Assembly (NCBI GenBank): GCA_963811365.1
Contig: CAWEQW010000002.1
Coordinates: forward strand, 496,001-560,000
Length of the DNA stretch: 64,000 bases
Reading direction: 5' to 3'
Source: CAWEQW01 sp963811365
GTDB lineage: Bacteria > Actinomycetota > Actinomycetes > Propionibacteriales > Nocardioidaceae
The notes under the pieces were generated by a model, which did not search any database, had not been told where the DNA came from, and saw nothing but the letters and a program-made list of their open reading frames with translations. This document shows positions 16,922 to 25,355 of the stretch, one piece after another. Each line of letters begins with the position of its first letter. Within the stretch, counting starts at the first letter, position 1. Made by a program: the position numbers and the translations under genes.

Positions 16922-17007
16922 GGACTCGTTGTACCCCGCACCTCGGACGGTCGCCCGGATCGCGAGACCTGGTTCCGGATGCCGGACACCCGTGGCAGAC
17001 TCGAAGG

Positions 17008-17040
17008 GTGCAGCAGCGGAGCCGCATCATCATTCGCTAG
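17008..17040 (+). CDS. cimA leader peptide with three consecutive Ile codons
   Basis: A ten-codon ORF, GTG start then QQRSRIIIR and TAG, lies 92 bases before cimA. Three Ile codons in a row just upstream of two hairpins and a T-run form a textbook attenuator. CAGACT with six bases precedes the GTG, so the leader transcript probably starts at its first codon. Because citramalate synthase feeds isoleucine synthesis, stalling at the Ile codons under isoleucine shortage would fit and supports the cimA annotation. The control is inferred from sequence arrangement only. Confidence 0.75.
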   Translation: MQQRSRIIIR

Positions 17041-17041
17041 C

Positions 17042-17090
17042 GCGCCGGGCTCCGGCGCGCTGACCTCTCGTTCCCACGGGAGGTCTTTTT
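17042..17090 (+). terminator. cimA attenuator: two stems and a T-run
   Basis: A first stem, GCGCCGG with CCGGCGC (17042-17058), follows the leader stop. A second stem, GACCTC (17062-17067) with GAGGTC (17080-17085), is followed by five T residues (17086-17090). The second stem is the likely terminator. Confidence 0.75.
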
Positions 17091-17132
17091 GTTGCCGGAC
17101 CCGCTCCACGTCGCCGAGCCGCGAGGATCCCC

Positions 17133-18803
17133 GTGACCAGCCCAGCCAGCAGCCCAGGAAGCAGCCCACTCAGCGCCGACTTCCACGTCTACGACACGAC
17201 CCTGCGCGACGGCGCGCAGCAGGAGGGCCTCAACCTCTCCGTCGCGGACAAGCTCACCATCGCCCGCCAGCTCGACGGGCTGGGGGTCGGCTACATCGAG
17301 GGCGGCTGGCCCGGCTCGAACCCCAAGGACACCGAGTTCTTCGCCCGGGCCCGCGACGAGCTGTCGCTGGCCAACGCCGAGCTGGCGGCGTTCGGCGCCA
17401 CCCGGCGCGCCGGCGTCAGGGCCGCGGACGACCCGCTGGTGGCCGCGCTCCGCGACAGCGGGGCCTCGGTCGTGACGCTGGTGGCGAAGTCCCACGACCG
17501 GCACGTCGAGCTGGCGCTGCGCACCACGCTGGCGGAGAACCTCGCGATGGTGCGGGACACCGTCGCGCACCTGCGCGCCGAGGGCCAGCGGGTCTTCCTG
17601 GACGCGGAGCACTTCTTCGACGGCTACCGGGCCAACCGCGACTACGCCCTCGAGGTGCTCCGCACCGCGTCCGAGGCGGGGGCCGAGGTGGTCGCGCTGT
17701 GCGACACCAACGGCGGGATGCTGCCGCCCTGGGTCGGCGACGTCGTGCACGACGTGCTGGAGACCACCGGGGCGCGGGTCGGCATCCACTGCCACAACGA
17801 CACCGGCTGCGCCGTGGCGAACACCCTGGCCGCGGTCGAGGCGGGGGCCAGCCACGTGCAGGGCACGCTCAACGGGTACGGCGAGCGCACCGGCAACGCG
17901 GACCTCGTCACCGTGGTGGCCAACCTGGAGCTCAAGCTGGACCGGCGGGTGCTCCCCCCGACGGCGCTGCGCGAGGCCACCCGGATCGCCCATGCGGTCG
18001 CGGAGGTCACCAACGTGCCGCCCGCGTCCCGGCAGCCGTACGTCGGCGTCTCGGCGTTCGCGCACAAGGCCGGCCTGCACGCGAGCGCGATCAAGGTGGA
18101 CCCGGACCTCTACCAGCACATGGACCCGATGCTCGTCGGCAACGACATGCGGCTGCTGGTCTCCGACATGGCCGGCCGGGCCAGCATCGAGCTCAAGGGC
18201 CGCGAGCTCGGGTTCGACCTCGGCGGCGACGGTGACCGTGCCCTGGTCACCCGGATCACCGACCGGGTCAAGGAGCTGGAGTCGCGCGGCTACACCTTCG
18301 AGGCCGCGGACGCCTCGTTCGAGCTGCTCCTCTCCGAGGAGGTCGAGGGGGTCCGCCCGTCGTACTTCGAGGTCGAGTCGTGGCGGGTGATCACCGACTC
18401 CACGCCCGGTGACGAGGCGCTCTCGGAGGCGACGATCAAGCTGCGCGCCGGCGGCGCCCGGATCATCACCACAGGCGAGGGAAACGGGCCGGTGAACGCG
18501 CTCGACCACGCGCTCCGCGAGGCGATCGGCCAGGCCTATCCCGAGGTGGCGAAGTTCGAGCTGATCGACTACAAGGTGCGGATCCTCGACCAGGGCCACG
18601 GCACCGACGCGGTCATCCGGGTGCTGATCGAGACCACCGACGGCACCGGCTCCTGGGTGACGGTCGGCGTCGGGCACAACGTCATCGAGGCGTCCTGGGG
18701 CGCGCTCGTGGACGCGGTGACCTTCGGCCTGCGGCGCAACGGCGCCGGGACCGAGCCGGTGAGCGCAGCGGCCGGCGCCCCGCCTCAGCGCAGCCCGAGG
18801 TAG
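17133..18803 (+). CDS. cimA: Citramalate synthase
   Basis: The enzyme condenses acetyl-CoA with pyruvate to (R)-citramalate, a threonine-independent route to 2-oxobutyrate and isoleucine. It has 556 residues: an N-terminal HMGL-type TIM barrel with VYDTTLRDGAQQEGLNLS, HCHNDTGCAVANTLAAVEAG for metal binding and QGTLNGYGERTGNADLVTV, then a C-terminal LeuA-type allosteric domain (about residues 410-540). CimA is separated from 2-isopropylmalate synthase here by sequence feel, length and by the Ile-rich leader. The GTG at 17133 has GAGGA six bases upstream. Its 3' end overlaps the convergent M23 gene by 19 bases. Confidence 0.93.
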   Translation: MTSPASSPGSSPLSADFHVYDTTLRDGAQQEGLNLSVADKLTIARQLDGLGVGYIEGGWPGSNPKDTEFFARARDELSLANAELAAFGATRRAGVRAADDPLVAALRDSGASVVTLVAKSHDRHVELALRTTLAENLAMVRDTVAHLRAEGQRVFLDAEHFFDGYRANRDYALEVLRTASEAGAEVVALCDTNGGMLPPWVGDVVHDVLETTGARVGIHCHNDTGCAVANTLAAVEAGASHVQGTLNGYGERTGNADLVTVVANLELKLDRRVLPPTALREATRIAHAVAEVTNVPPASRQPYVGVSAFAHKAGLHASAIKVDPDLYQHMDPMLVGNDMRLLVSDMAGRASIELKGRELGFDLGGDGDRALVTRITDRVKELESRGYTFEAADASFELLLSEEVEGVRPSYFEVESWRVITDSTPGDEALSEATIKLRAGGARIITTGEGNGPVNALDHALREAIGQAYPEVAKFELIDYKVRILDQGHGTDAVIRVLIETTDGTGSWVTVGVGHNVIEASWGALVDAVTFGLRRNGAGTEPVSAAAGAPPQRSPR

Positions 18804-19516
18804 CGCGCCGGGTCCACGGCGGACAGGTAGCCGTCTCCTGCGGGCCGCACCTCGAAGTGCAGGTGGCAGCCGTCCGGCGCGCCCGCGTCCGAGGCCCGGG
18901 CCACCGGCTCGCCGCGGCGGACCCGCTGCCCCGGACGCACGAGCACCCGGCGCGCGTGCCCGATGAGCACGTCCACCCCGTCGTGCCGGAGCCGGAACGC
19001 GTGCGCGCCGTACGCCGGTCCGGGCGAGCCGGGCGACGTCGGCTCCACGACCCGCCCCGGCAGCCCGGCGTACAGCAGCGTGCCGCAGCGCATCGCGACG
19101 TCGATGCCGTGGTGGAACCCCTCGTGGCCCGGGCAGCGGGGGTCCGCGGCGTACCACGGTGCGCGGGTGCAGCCGAAGCCCACCATCACCCGGTGCCGTC
19201 CGGCGAACCACGCGGAGCGGTACCACCGGTGGTCGCTCGCGAAGAACCTCCAGCGCGGGTCCGGCTGCCGCAGGTCACCCGGAACCGTGGACGCGGTGGC
19301 CGTCGGGGCCGAGGCCGAGGCCGAGGCCGGGGCCGGGGCCGGGGCCGAGTGGACAGGGGCCGAGCGGACAGGGGAGGGCACGGCCGGCGAGGCGCGCGGC
19401 GACGGTGGTCTCGAGGGTGCGGCCGACGGGCCCGTGGAGCGGGCCTCGGACGCCGTGCTGCAGCCCGAGACGGCCAGCACGCCCGCGACCACGAGGGTGG
19501 CGACCGTGCGGGACAT
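18785..19516 (-). CDS. M23-family metallopeptidase-like lipoprotein
   Basis: This 243-residue exported protein has an N-terminal signal with lipobox (LVVAGVLAVSGCS), then a Ser/Pro/Ala-rich spacer (about residues 22-85). The C-terminal lysostaphin-type domain contains HHGIDVAM and HLHFEVRP, the metal-binding motifs of the family. It probably acts on, or binds to, peptidoglycan at the outer face of the membrane. The start at ATG 19516 is chosen because TAGACT with seven bases precedes it and the signal peptide then begins correctly. A longer open frame from 19549 lacks such support. It is divergent from the amidase gene. Confidence 0.88.
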   Translation of the reverse strand: MSRTVATLVVAGVLAVSGCSTASEARSTGPSAAPSRPPSPRASPAVPSPVRSAPVHSAPAPAPASASASAPTATASTVPGDLRQPDPRWRFFASDHRWYRSAWFAGRHRVMVGFGCTRAPWYAADPRCPGHEGFHHGIDVAMRCGTLLYAGLPGRVVEPTSPGSPGPAYGAHAFRLRHDGVDVLIGHARRVLVRPGQRVRRGEPVARASDAGAPDGCHLHFEVRPAGDGYLSAVDPARYLGLR

Positions 19517-19523
19517 GCGCCGG

Positions 19524-19529
19524 AGTCTA
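19524..19529 (-). promoter_or_regulatory. -10 box for the M23 lipoprotein (TAGACT)
   Basis: On the minus strand TAGACT is followed by seven bases and ATG 19516, a leaderless arrangement. Confidence 0.5.
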
Positions 19530-19578
19530 TGGCCCGGGAGGGCCACCACCGGGCCACCTGACCCAGGGACCGACCCCG

Positions 19579-19584
19579 TAGGTT
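19579..19584 (+). promoter_or_regulatory. -10 box for the amidase gene (TAGGTT)
   Basis: TAGGTT, six bases, then ATG 19591. It lies back to back with the M23 promoter, about 50 bases away. Confidence 0.5.
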
Positions 19585-19590
19585 CAGGTC

Positions 19591-21010
19591 ATGAGCGATC
19601 TCCACGACCTGACCGCCCTCGAGCAGGCCGCCGCGCTGCGGGCGCGGGAGGTGTCGTCGCCGGAGCTCGTCGAGCACCACCTCGCCCGGGTCGCGGAGCT
19701 CTCGGACACCGTCGGCGCCTTCGTGACGGTCACCGCCGACCGGGCCCGGGCCGGTGCGCGCGCCGCACAACGTCGGGTCGACGAGGGAGGCCCTGCCGCC
19801 GTTCCTGGGGGTGCCCACCGCGGTCAAGGACCTGCAACTCACCGCCGGGGTCCGCACCACGTTCGGCTCCGCGGTCTGGGGCGACTACGTGCCCGACGTC
19901 TCCGACGAGGTGGTGCTCCGGCTCGAGCGAGCCGGCTTCGTCAGCCTCGGCAAGACCAGCACGCCGGAGCTCGGGTCGCCCTGCTACACCGAGCCGGACG
20001 TGGCGCCGCCGGCGCGGACACCGTGGGACCTCGACCGGATGGCCGGTGGCTCCAGTGGCGGGGCCGCCGCCGCCGTCGCGGCCGGGCTCGTGCCTGTCGC
20101 GCAGGGCTCCGACGGTGGCGGGTCGATCCGGATCCCGGCGAGCTGTTGCGGCCTGGTGGGCCTGAAGACCACCCGCGGAAGGGTCAGCGGTGCGCCGGTG
20201 TACGGCGACCCGGTCGGCCTCGGGGTCGCCGGACCGTTGGCCCGCACGGTCCGCGACGCCGCTGCACTGCTCGACGTGATGGCCGGTCGGTCGGTGGGCG
20301 ACCCGACCTGGGCGCCCGGGCTTCCCGCGGGACAGCGGTGGCTGGACTGGTGCGACCGCGACCCCGGCCGGCTGCGGGTCGCCCGGTTCGCGACCCCGGT
20401 GATCGCCGACGCGCCGATCCACGAGGAGTGCCTGCGCGGCTACGAGCGGGCGAGCTCGCTGCTGGAGGAGCTGGGCCACGACGTCGAGGAGGTGGCCGTG
20501 CCGCTGCCGCCCGAGGCGGTCCCGACGTTCGAGACCTGCTGGGCGGTGCTCACCGGCCCTCGGTGGAGGCCCCGCCCGACGCCGAGCACCTGCTGCGACC
20601 GCTGACCCGGTGGCTGCAGGAGCGCGGGCGGGCGGTGTCCGGGCCGGCGTTCGGCGTCGCGGTCGGCGAGCTGCGGCGGGTCGCCGCACGTGCGCTGGCC
20701 GAGCTGGCGCCGTACGACCTGGTGCTGACGCCGACGCTGGCCCAGCCCCCGCTGCGGGTCGGCGAGATCCGCGACGACGCCGACCCGGCGCGCGACTTCG
20801 AGAACCAGAAGGCGTTCACCCCCTGGACGTCGGCGTGGAACGTCACCGGGATGCCCGCGGTCTCCCTGCCCGCTGCACCGCACGCCCGACGGTCTGCCGG
20901 TCGGGGTGATGCTCGCTGCGCGACCCGCCGAGGAGCACGTCCTGCTCGCCGCGGCGGCACAGCTCGAGGCCGCCGCGCCGTGGGGCGACCGGCACCCGGC
21001 GTGCTGGTGA
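19591..21010 (+). pseudogene. Amidase signature enzyme with three indels
   Basis: The conceptual protein of about 470 residues is a member of the amidase signature family (Ser-cisSer-Lys hydrolases). The lysine lies in VPTAVKDLQL, the serine-rich signature in MAGGSSGGAAAAVAAGLVPVA and GSDGGGSIRIPASCCGLVGL, and the C-terminal part in NVTGMPAVSLP and PDGLPVGVMLAARPAEEH. The reading frame changes three times: near 19785 (one extra C or two missing), near 20556 (one C missing in a C-run) and near 20880. All catalytic blocks survive, so sequencing error at C-runs is as likely as real inactivation. The start ATG 19591 follows a TAGGTT box. The final TGA is 21008-21010, just before the convergent ferredoxin gene. 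Confidence 0.85.
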
Positions 21011-21017
21011 GCGGCCG

Positions 21018-21207
21018 CTACACCAGCGCGCAGCGCGAGCACCGGGCAGGAGCGCACCGCCTCGCGGGCCAGCCCGAGCAGCGCGTCCGGCACCTCGCCC
21101 ACCACCGGATAGCCCCACTCGTCGAGGGAGACGGCCTCGGGCAGGACCTCGAAGCAGAGGCCGCGGCCCCGGCAGGCCGGCCAGTCGACGCGCAGCCGGG
21201 CGGTCAC
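21018..21207 (-). CDS. Ferredoxin, [3Fe-4S]-like, with a possible 3' indel
   Basis: A short ferredoxin begins MTARLRVDWPACRGRGLCFE and continues to REAVRSCPVLAL. The Cys-x5-Cys and distant Cys-Pro arrangement, lacking the middle cysteine of a [4Fe-4S] set, is typical of actinobacterial [3Fe-4S] ferredoxins of about 62-65 residues. The GTG at 21207 overlaps the stop codon of the NuoF-like gene (GTGA), indicating translational coupling. The natural-looking stop (TAG, 21020-21018) is one base out of frame; without an indel the frame would run on into the antisense of the amidase. It probably passes electrons within the redox operon. Confidence 0.75.
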
Positions 21208-22499
21208 TGGTGCACCCCGGTCAGGACCCGCGGAGCCGGCAGGTGGCTGCACGACCCGCGGCCGTGCTGCTCGACCTCGGCCGGGAAGGCGGCGAGGAGC
21301 GAGCGCACCAGCCGAGCGGTTCCGTCCGGGTGCGCGCACGCGCCGCGTCGCTCCACGAGCCTGCAGAGCTCGGCCACCCGGTCGGTGCCGTCCTCGCCAC
21401 GGGCAACGCGCCCGACCGCGTCGGCCAGTGCGGGAAGCCCGTTGAGGCAGGGCCCGCAGCGGCCCGCGGACTGGCCGGCCAGGTAGCGCACCAGCCGGGC
21501 CGTCCGGGCGACCGGGCAGTCGTCGTCGGGCAGCGGCAGGACCACGCCGGCGCCGAGCGCCAGCCCGGCCTGCGCCATGTCGTCGCGGCAGACCCGCAAC
21601 GCGGACAGCGTCCCAGGCGCCGCCCACGTGCCGTGGTAGCCGCCGACCAGGACGGGGCGGTCCAGCAGCCCTGCGGGCAGTACCTCCGACCACGGCGTGC
21701 CGGTGCGGACCTCGGCCACCTCCGGACGCCCGGTGTCGCCGGACACCGTCGAGCAGCACGGTGTCCGCGCCGCGTCCCGGGTCGGTCGCGAGCAGGGCGA
21801 CGTGCGCGAAGGTCTCGGCGTTCGACGAGCAGCGTGGGCCGGCCGTGCAACCCGTCCACGGCCTCGGGACGCCAGCCGGTCACGGGCAGGTTCGCGACGC
21901 CCGGACAGCAGCTCGACGACCGCTCGTGCCTGCCCGGCGACGAACCGCGGGTCGGCGGTGTGCGTCCGGAACCGCAGCCGCGGCCGGCCCTGGGCGCGCT
22001 CGTCGACCGCGTCCCGGATCACCTGGCCCACGCCGGCCCGCTCCCCGGGGAGCACCACGTGCACCTCCCGGGCTCCCAGGGCCCGGGCGACCGCGGCGGC
22101 GCCGTCGAGCACGAGGTGCGGCCGGGTGAGGGCGAGCGCGGCGTCCTTGAAGCTGGCCGGCTCGCCCTCGGCGAGGTTCACGACCACCACGGGTCGGCCG
22201 CCCGCGCCGGCCGCGGCCCGGAGCTTGCGTGCGAAGGGGAAGCCTGCGCCGCCCCGGCCGCGCAGGTCCACCTCGTCGAGCCGGTCGAGCAGCTCCTCGA
22301 GGCTCGCCTCCGGCTCCGGCACGACCCGCCTGTGGGCGGCGAGCCGGGGGCCTGCCGCCGGCCCGAGGAGCAGGTCCGGTCCGGCGTGCACCCGCACCAT
22401 CGGGCCGCTTCCGGGCGCGAACGGCTGGACCAGCGCCGAGTCGCCGCCGACCGCGCCCCGTCCGGCGCGCCGCTGTGCCGGCCGCTGCGACCGCCTCAC
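21204..22499 (-). pseudogene. NuoF-like flavin/Fe-S oxidoreductase with three close indels
   Basis: The protein of about 430 residues resembles the 51-kDa (NuoF) subunit of NADH dehydrogenase. Visible blocks are RGRGGAGFPFARKLRAA (FMN/NAD region), VVVVNLAEGEPASFKDAAL and the C-terminal GRCGPCLNGLPALADAVGR, which keeps only part of the usual four-cysteine cluster motif. Three frame changes lie within about 160 bases (near 21902, 21828 and 21753). Each can be explained by one extra base, and together they restore the original frame. The intended sequence there includes VTGWRPEAVDGLHGRPTLL. The GTG start at 22499 overlaps the upstream stop by four bases. Such proteins often sit beside ferric-reductase-like membrane proteins and ferredoxins. 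Confidence 0.78.
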
Positions 22500-23089
22500 T
22501 GCTCGGCTCCTGCCGGGACGAGCGCGGTGGGGACCGGCAGTGCCCGGCGGCGACGGGTCTGCGTCACGGCGAGCCCGACGAGCCGCAGCAGGACGGCCAG
22601 CGCCACAGAGCCGATGCAGGCCACGGTGAGCCACCGGCCGGCGGGCGTGCCGGCGTCGGTGCCGATGCCCAGTCCGTGGGCGAGCGAGGCCGCCCACGCG
22701 ACGTAGGCCAGCAGGTGCACGACGCGCCAGCGACGGTGCGGCATCCGGGTCCGGAGCAGGCTGGTCACCGCGACCACCGCGATCACGTCCAGCGCAGCGG
22801 TTCCGAGCGAGAGCCACAGCGGGCGGTACGTCGCTCCGAAGGGCACCACGGCCTGCCACCACCGGATGTCGACGTAGCTGTCGATGACGGCGGACGTCAC
22901 GTGCGCTCCCAGGAGCACCACCGCCACCAGGCTGAGGTTGCGGTGCAGCGCCTGGCTGAGGAACCGGGGAACCAGCCTGCCCGGGCGCTCGCCGGCGGCG
23001 AGCACGCCGAGCAGCACGGTCGTGGTCAGCAGCACGATCAGCACCACGCCGGTCCCTCGGTTCGCGAACCAGAGCACGGGTGAGGTCAT
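22496..23089 (-). CDS. Ferric-reductase-like transmembrane protein
   Basis: This 197-residue integral membrane protein has about six hydrophobic helices. Histidines placed to ligate heme occur in SQALHRNLSLVAVVLLGAHV and RRWRVVHLLAYVAWAASLAH, as in the ferric reductase/cytochrome b family. It likely transfers electrons across the membrane, receiving them from the cytosolic NuoF-like protein and ferredoxin and passing them to a periplasmic acceptor. The ATG at 23089 overlaps the ApbE stop codon (ATGA), and its own stop overlaps the next GTG. Substrate (ferric iron, quinone or another acceptor) is not evident. Confidence 0.85.
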   Translation of the reverse strand: MTSPVLWFANRGTGVVLIVLLTTTVLLGVLAAGERPGRLVPRFLSQALHRNLSLVAVVLLGAHVTSAVIDSYVDIRWWQAVVPFGATYRPLWLSLGTAALDVIAVVAVTSLLRTRMPHRRWRVVHLLAYVAWAASLAHGLGIGTDAGTPAGRWLTVACIGSVALAVLLRLVGLAVTQTRRRRALPVPTALVPAGAEQ

Positions 23090-24171
23090 CGGGTCGGTCC
23101 TTCCTGGTCGTCAGTCGGGTCGTCAGTCGGGTCGTCAGTCGGGTGGTCGGTGGGGTGCGGGGCCTGTTCGTCGGACGGCCAGCCCCTCGTCGTCCGGACG
23201 GCGCCGTCGGCCGCCACGAGCCTGGCGGCCACGCCGCGGTGCTCCAGCCACGCGACCGCGCCGTCCCCCAGCACCAGCGCCGCGGTGGAGGCGACGTTGG
23301 CGGCGACGCAGGTCGGACCGGTCGTCGTCACGGTCCGCCAGCGCTCGGCCGCCGGTGCTCCGGTGCGGGGGTCGACGACGTGGTGCACCGGACCGGTCGG
23401 TCCGTGCCACCGTCGCCCGGTCGTGCTGGAGGTGGCCAGGCCACCGCCGCCGAGCCAGACCGTGACCGCGTCGGCGTCGTGAGCGTCGACGTCGGGCCGC
23501 TCGCTGATCCGCACCGGGTGGCCTGCGCCGGGATCCGCGCCGGGATCCGGGCCGTCGATGCGGACGTCGCCGCCCAGGCTCACCACGACGGCACAGCCGA
23601 GGGCGTCGAGCACGCTGCGGGCCACCAGGTCGCCGGCCCACGCCTTGGCGGTGGCGCCCAGGTCCAGCGCGCAGCCTTCCGGCACTCGTACCGCCCCCGG
23701 CGCGCTCGTCGCCGTCGCGGTGGGATCACCGTCCAGCGCGACCTCGCGCCAGGCGTCGCGGCGGTGCGGCGGCAGCGCGCGGTAGGCCGTAGGGGGCTGC
23801 CGCCGGCGTACCACGTCGAGGTCCGCGTCGTAGCCGAGATGCACCATGGTCCGGCCCAGCGTCGGGTCGACCAGCCCGTCGGTCGCGCGGGCGGCCTCGA
23901 GCGCGACGGCCACGGCGGCTACCAGCAGCGGGTCGACCTCCACCCATCGCCCGGGGGACCGGTTCACCCGGCTCAGGTCCGAGTCCGCGCGGAACCGGCT
24001 GCAGGTGCGGTCCACCGCGTCGAGGACGTCCTGCGCGACCCGCACGGCTGCGGGGAGCAGGTCGCGCCGGGTGGCCAGCCAGGCGTAGGTGCCCAGCGCG
24101 GTCCACCGGGCGCTCGCGCCGTCGGAGGCCTCGGGGGTCAGTCGGCCGCCGGGCGCGACGGTCGTGCTCAC
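23086..24171 (-). CDS. apbE: ApbE-family FAD:protein FMN transferase
   Basis: This 361-residue protein matches the flavin transferase family that attaches FMN covalently to Ser/Thr of target proteins. Family blocks are SRFRADSDLSRVNRS, GLVDPTLGRTMVHLGYD, the DLGATAKAWAGDLVA segment, and GLATSSTTGRRW with HHVVDPRTGAP. No signal peptide or lipobox is seen at the chosen GTG 24171. The C-terminus is a PTDD repeat encoded by a 12-bp tandem repeat near 23105-23150. It lies in the redox operon, so the acceptor should be a partner protein, but no clear SGAT-type acceptor motif is visible in the neighbouring genes. Confidence 0.9.
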   Translation of the reverse strand: MSTTVAPGGRLTPEASDGASARWTALGTYAWLATRRDLLPAAVRVAQDVLDAVDRTCSRFRADSDLSRVNRSPGRWVEVDPLLVAAVAVALEAARATDGLVDPTLGRTMVHLGYDADLDVVRRRQPPTAYRALPPHRRDAWREVALDGDPTATATSAPGAVRVPEGCALDLGATAKAWAGDLVARSVLDALGCAVVVSLGGDVRIDGPDPGADPGAGHPVRISERPDVDAHDADAVTVWLGGGGLATSSTTGRRWHGPTGPVHHVVDPRTGAPAAERWRTVTTTGPTCVAANVASTAALVLGDGAVAWLEHRGVAARLVAADGAVRTTRGWPSDEQAPHPTDHPTDDPTDDPTDDQEGPTR

Positions 24172-24181
24172 GGCGGGCCGC

Positions 24182-24649
24182 TCAGGAGCCGCTGCTCGGA
24201 GCCGGCGCCGGTGCGGGAGCCGGCGGGGGCGGCGGGGGTGGCGGGGCGGAGAACGTGGTGGACGCACCTCCGCCGCCGCTCGAGGTCGACGGGGCCGACT
24301 GCACGGGGGCGCTGTAGCCCACCGAGCCGCCCGATGCCGGAGCCGCCACTCCGACACTGCTGACCTGGTGCACGACGTGCGTGCGGACCACCGTGCGGGA
24401 CGGCCGGTGCTTGACCACAGTGATCTGCGGCGACCAGGGGAGCGGTTGCCGTGCCCGGGCAGCGGCCGCTCGGGCGAGGGCCGCTGCGGTGGCCTCGGCG
24501 TCGGCACGCGCTGCGTCGCGCTCGGTCGTCTGCTTGGCCGCCAGCCCGGTGGCCACGCCGGTCGCGGCGAAGCTCCCGAGGGCGACCACGCCGGTGGTCA
24601 ACGCCACCAGGCTCTTGTACCGGTCTCGCGACCGCGGGGTGTAGCGCAT
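24182..24649 (-). CDS. Proline-rich single-pass membrane protein, first gene of the redox operon
   Basis: This 155-residue protein has an N-terminal basic segment (MRYTPRSRDRYKS), one membrane helix (LVALTTGVVALGSFAATGVA), an alanine-rich stretch that may be helical (TERDAARADAEATAAALARA), and a C-terminal tail of Gly/Ser and then PPPPPPPPAPAPAPAP. I recognise no domain. Orientation by the positive-inside rule puts most of the protein outside. ATG 24649 was chosen because it directly precedes the basic plus hydrophobic N-terminus, with GGGAGG ten bases upstream. Ten bases separate its stop from apbE. It may scaffold or anchor the extracellular side of the redox system; this is inference. Confidence 0.65.
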   Translation of the reverse strand: MRYTPRSRDRYKSLVALTTGVVALGSFAATGVATGLAAKQTTERDAARADAEATAAALARAAAARARQPLPWSPQITVVKHRPSRTVVRTHVVHQVSSVGVAAPASGGSVGYSAPVQSAPSTSSGGGGASTTFSAPPPPPPPPAPAPAPAPSSGS

Positions 24650-24827
24650 GGTCTCGGGGCCTCCCAGTGCCTCTCGGTCCGGTCGTTGCGGCGACCGGGT
24701 CCGACCTGCCGTACCGGACGACGACCACGCTGAGGGAGCGGAGCCCAAGGCGGCCTCATGGCTCCGTTAAGAGTGCGTCAGGGATCGGGAACGAGGCGGT
24801 CGCACGACCGGCTGCCCGCCGGCCAGG

Positions 24828-24843
24828 CTTGAGGAAACCTTGA
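24828..24843. promoter_or_regulatory. Direct repeat CTTGA-N6-CTTGA, possible OmpR-family box
   Basis: CTTGA at 24828-24832 and 24839-24843 are spaced 11 bp apart, the usual half-site spacing of OmpR/PhoB-type regulators. It lies in the divergent region between the redox operon and the 24915 gene, close to an OmpR-type regulator gene. Confidence 0.4.
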
Positions 24844-24914
24844 CGCTGCGACGAGGTGCGCATAGCGGAGGGTGTCGGAGCATCGCCCTCAGTCATTCCG
24901 TGTCAGGAGGCCCC

Positions 24915-25355
24915 ATGCGACTGTCCTCAGCGTTGCTCGGCGTCGTCGGCGCCACTGTCGGCGTCACTGTCGGCGTGCTCGGCTACCAGACCACCGCAGC
25001 CTCGTCCACTCCCGGACCGGGGCCGACCGTCGTCGCGCCCGTCGGGCGGCCACTGCCCGCTCCGCCTGCTCGCGTCACGGTCACGATGGCCCCGTGCGAG
25101 CGTGGTGCCCATCTGGTGCACGGCGTCTGCGTCACCACGGTGCATCGGAGCATCGTGATCTCCGACCCACCTCCGGCCGCGCCTGCCGCGGCCGCCGTCG
25201 CCGCGCCGGCTGCTCCCCCCCAGCCGGCGCGGCAGGCGCGGCAGATCCGGTCGGCCGCCCAGTTCGAGGCCGACGGGCACGACGACGGCCGTCACGACGA
25301 CGGCCGTCACGACGACGGCGGTGGCGGCGAGCCGTCCGAGCCCGCCGACGACTGA
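24915..25355 (+). CDS. Small exported protein with His-Asp-rich repeats
   Basis: This 146-residue protein has an N-terminal hydrophobic segment (LLGVVGATVGVTVGVLGY) that is a signal or anchor, a Pro/Ala-rich middle with a conserved-looking APCERGAHLVHGVCVTT containing two cysteines, and a C-terminal repeat GHDDGRHDDGRHDDG encoded by a 15-bp tandem repeat. Such His/Asp clusters can bind metal ions. A perfect AGGAGG lies four bases before ATG 24915. It is divergent from the redox operon, with a putative OmpR-family box between them, and its last 49 bases overlap the convergent sensor-kinase gene. No family is recognised; a link to metal or redox sensing is a guess from context. Confidence 0.7.
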   Translation: MRLSSALLGVVGATVGVTVGVLGYQTTAASSTPGPGPTVVAPVGRPLPAPPARVTVTMAPCERGAHLVHGVCVTTVHRSIVISDPPPAAPAAAAVAAPAAPPQPARQARQIRSAAQFEADGHDDGRHDDGRHDDGGGGEPSEPADD

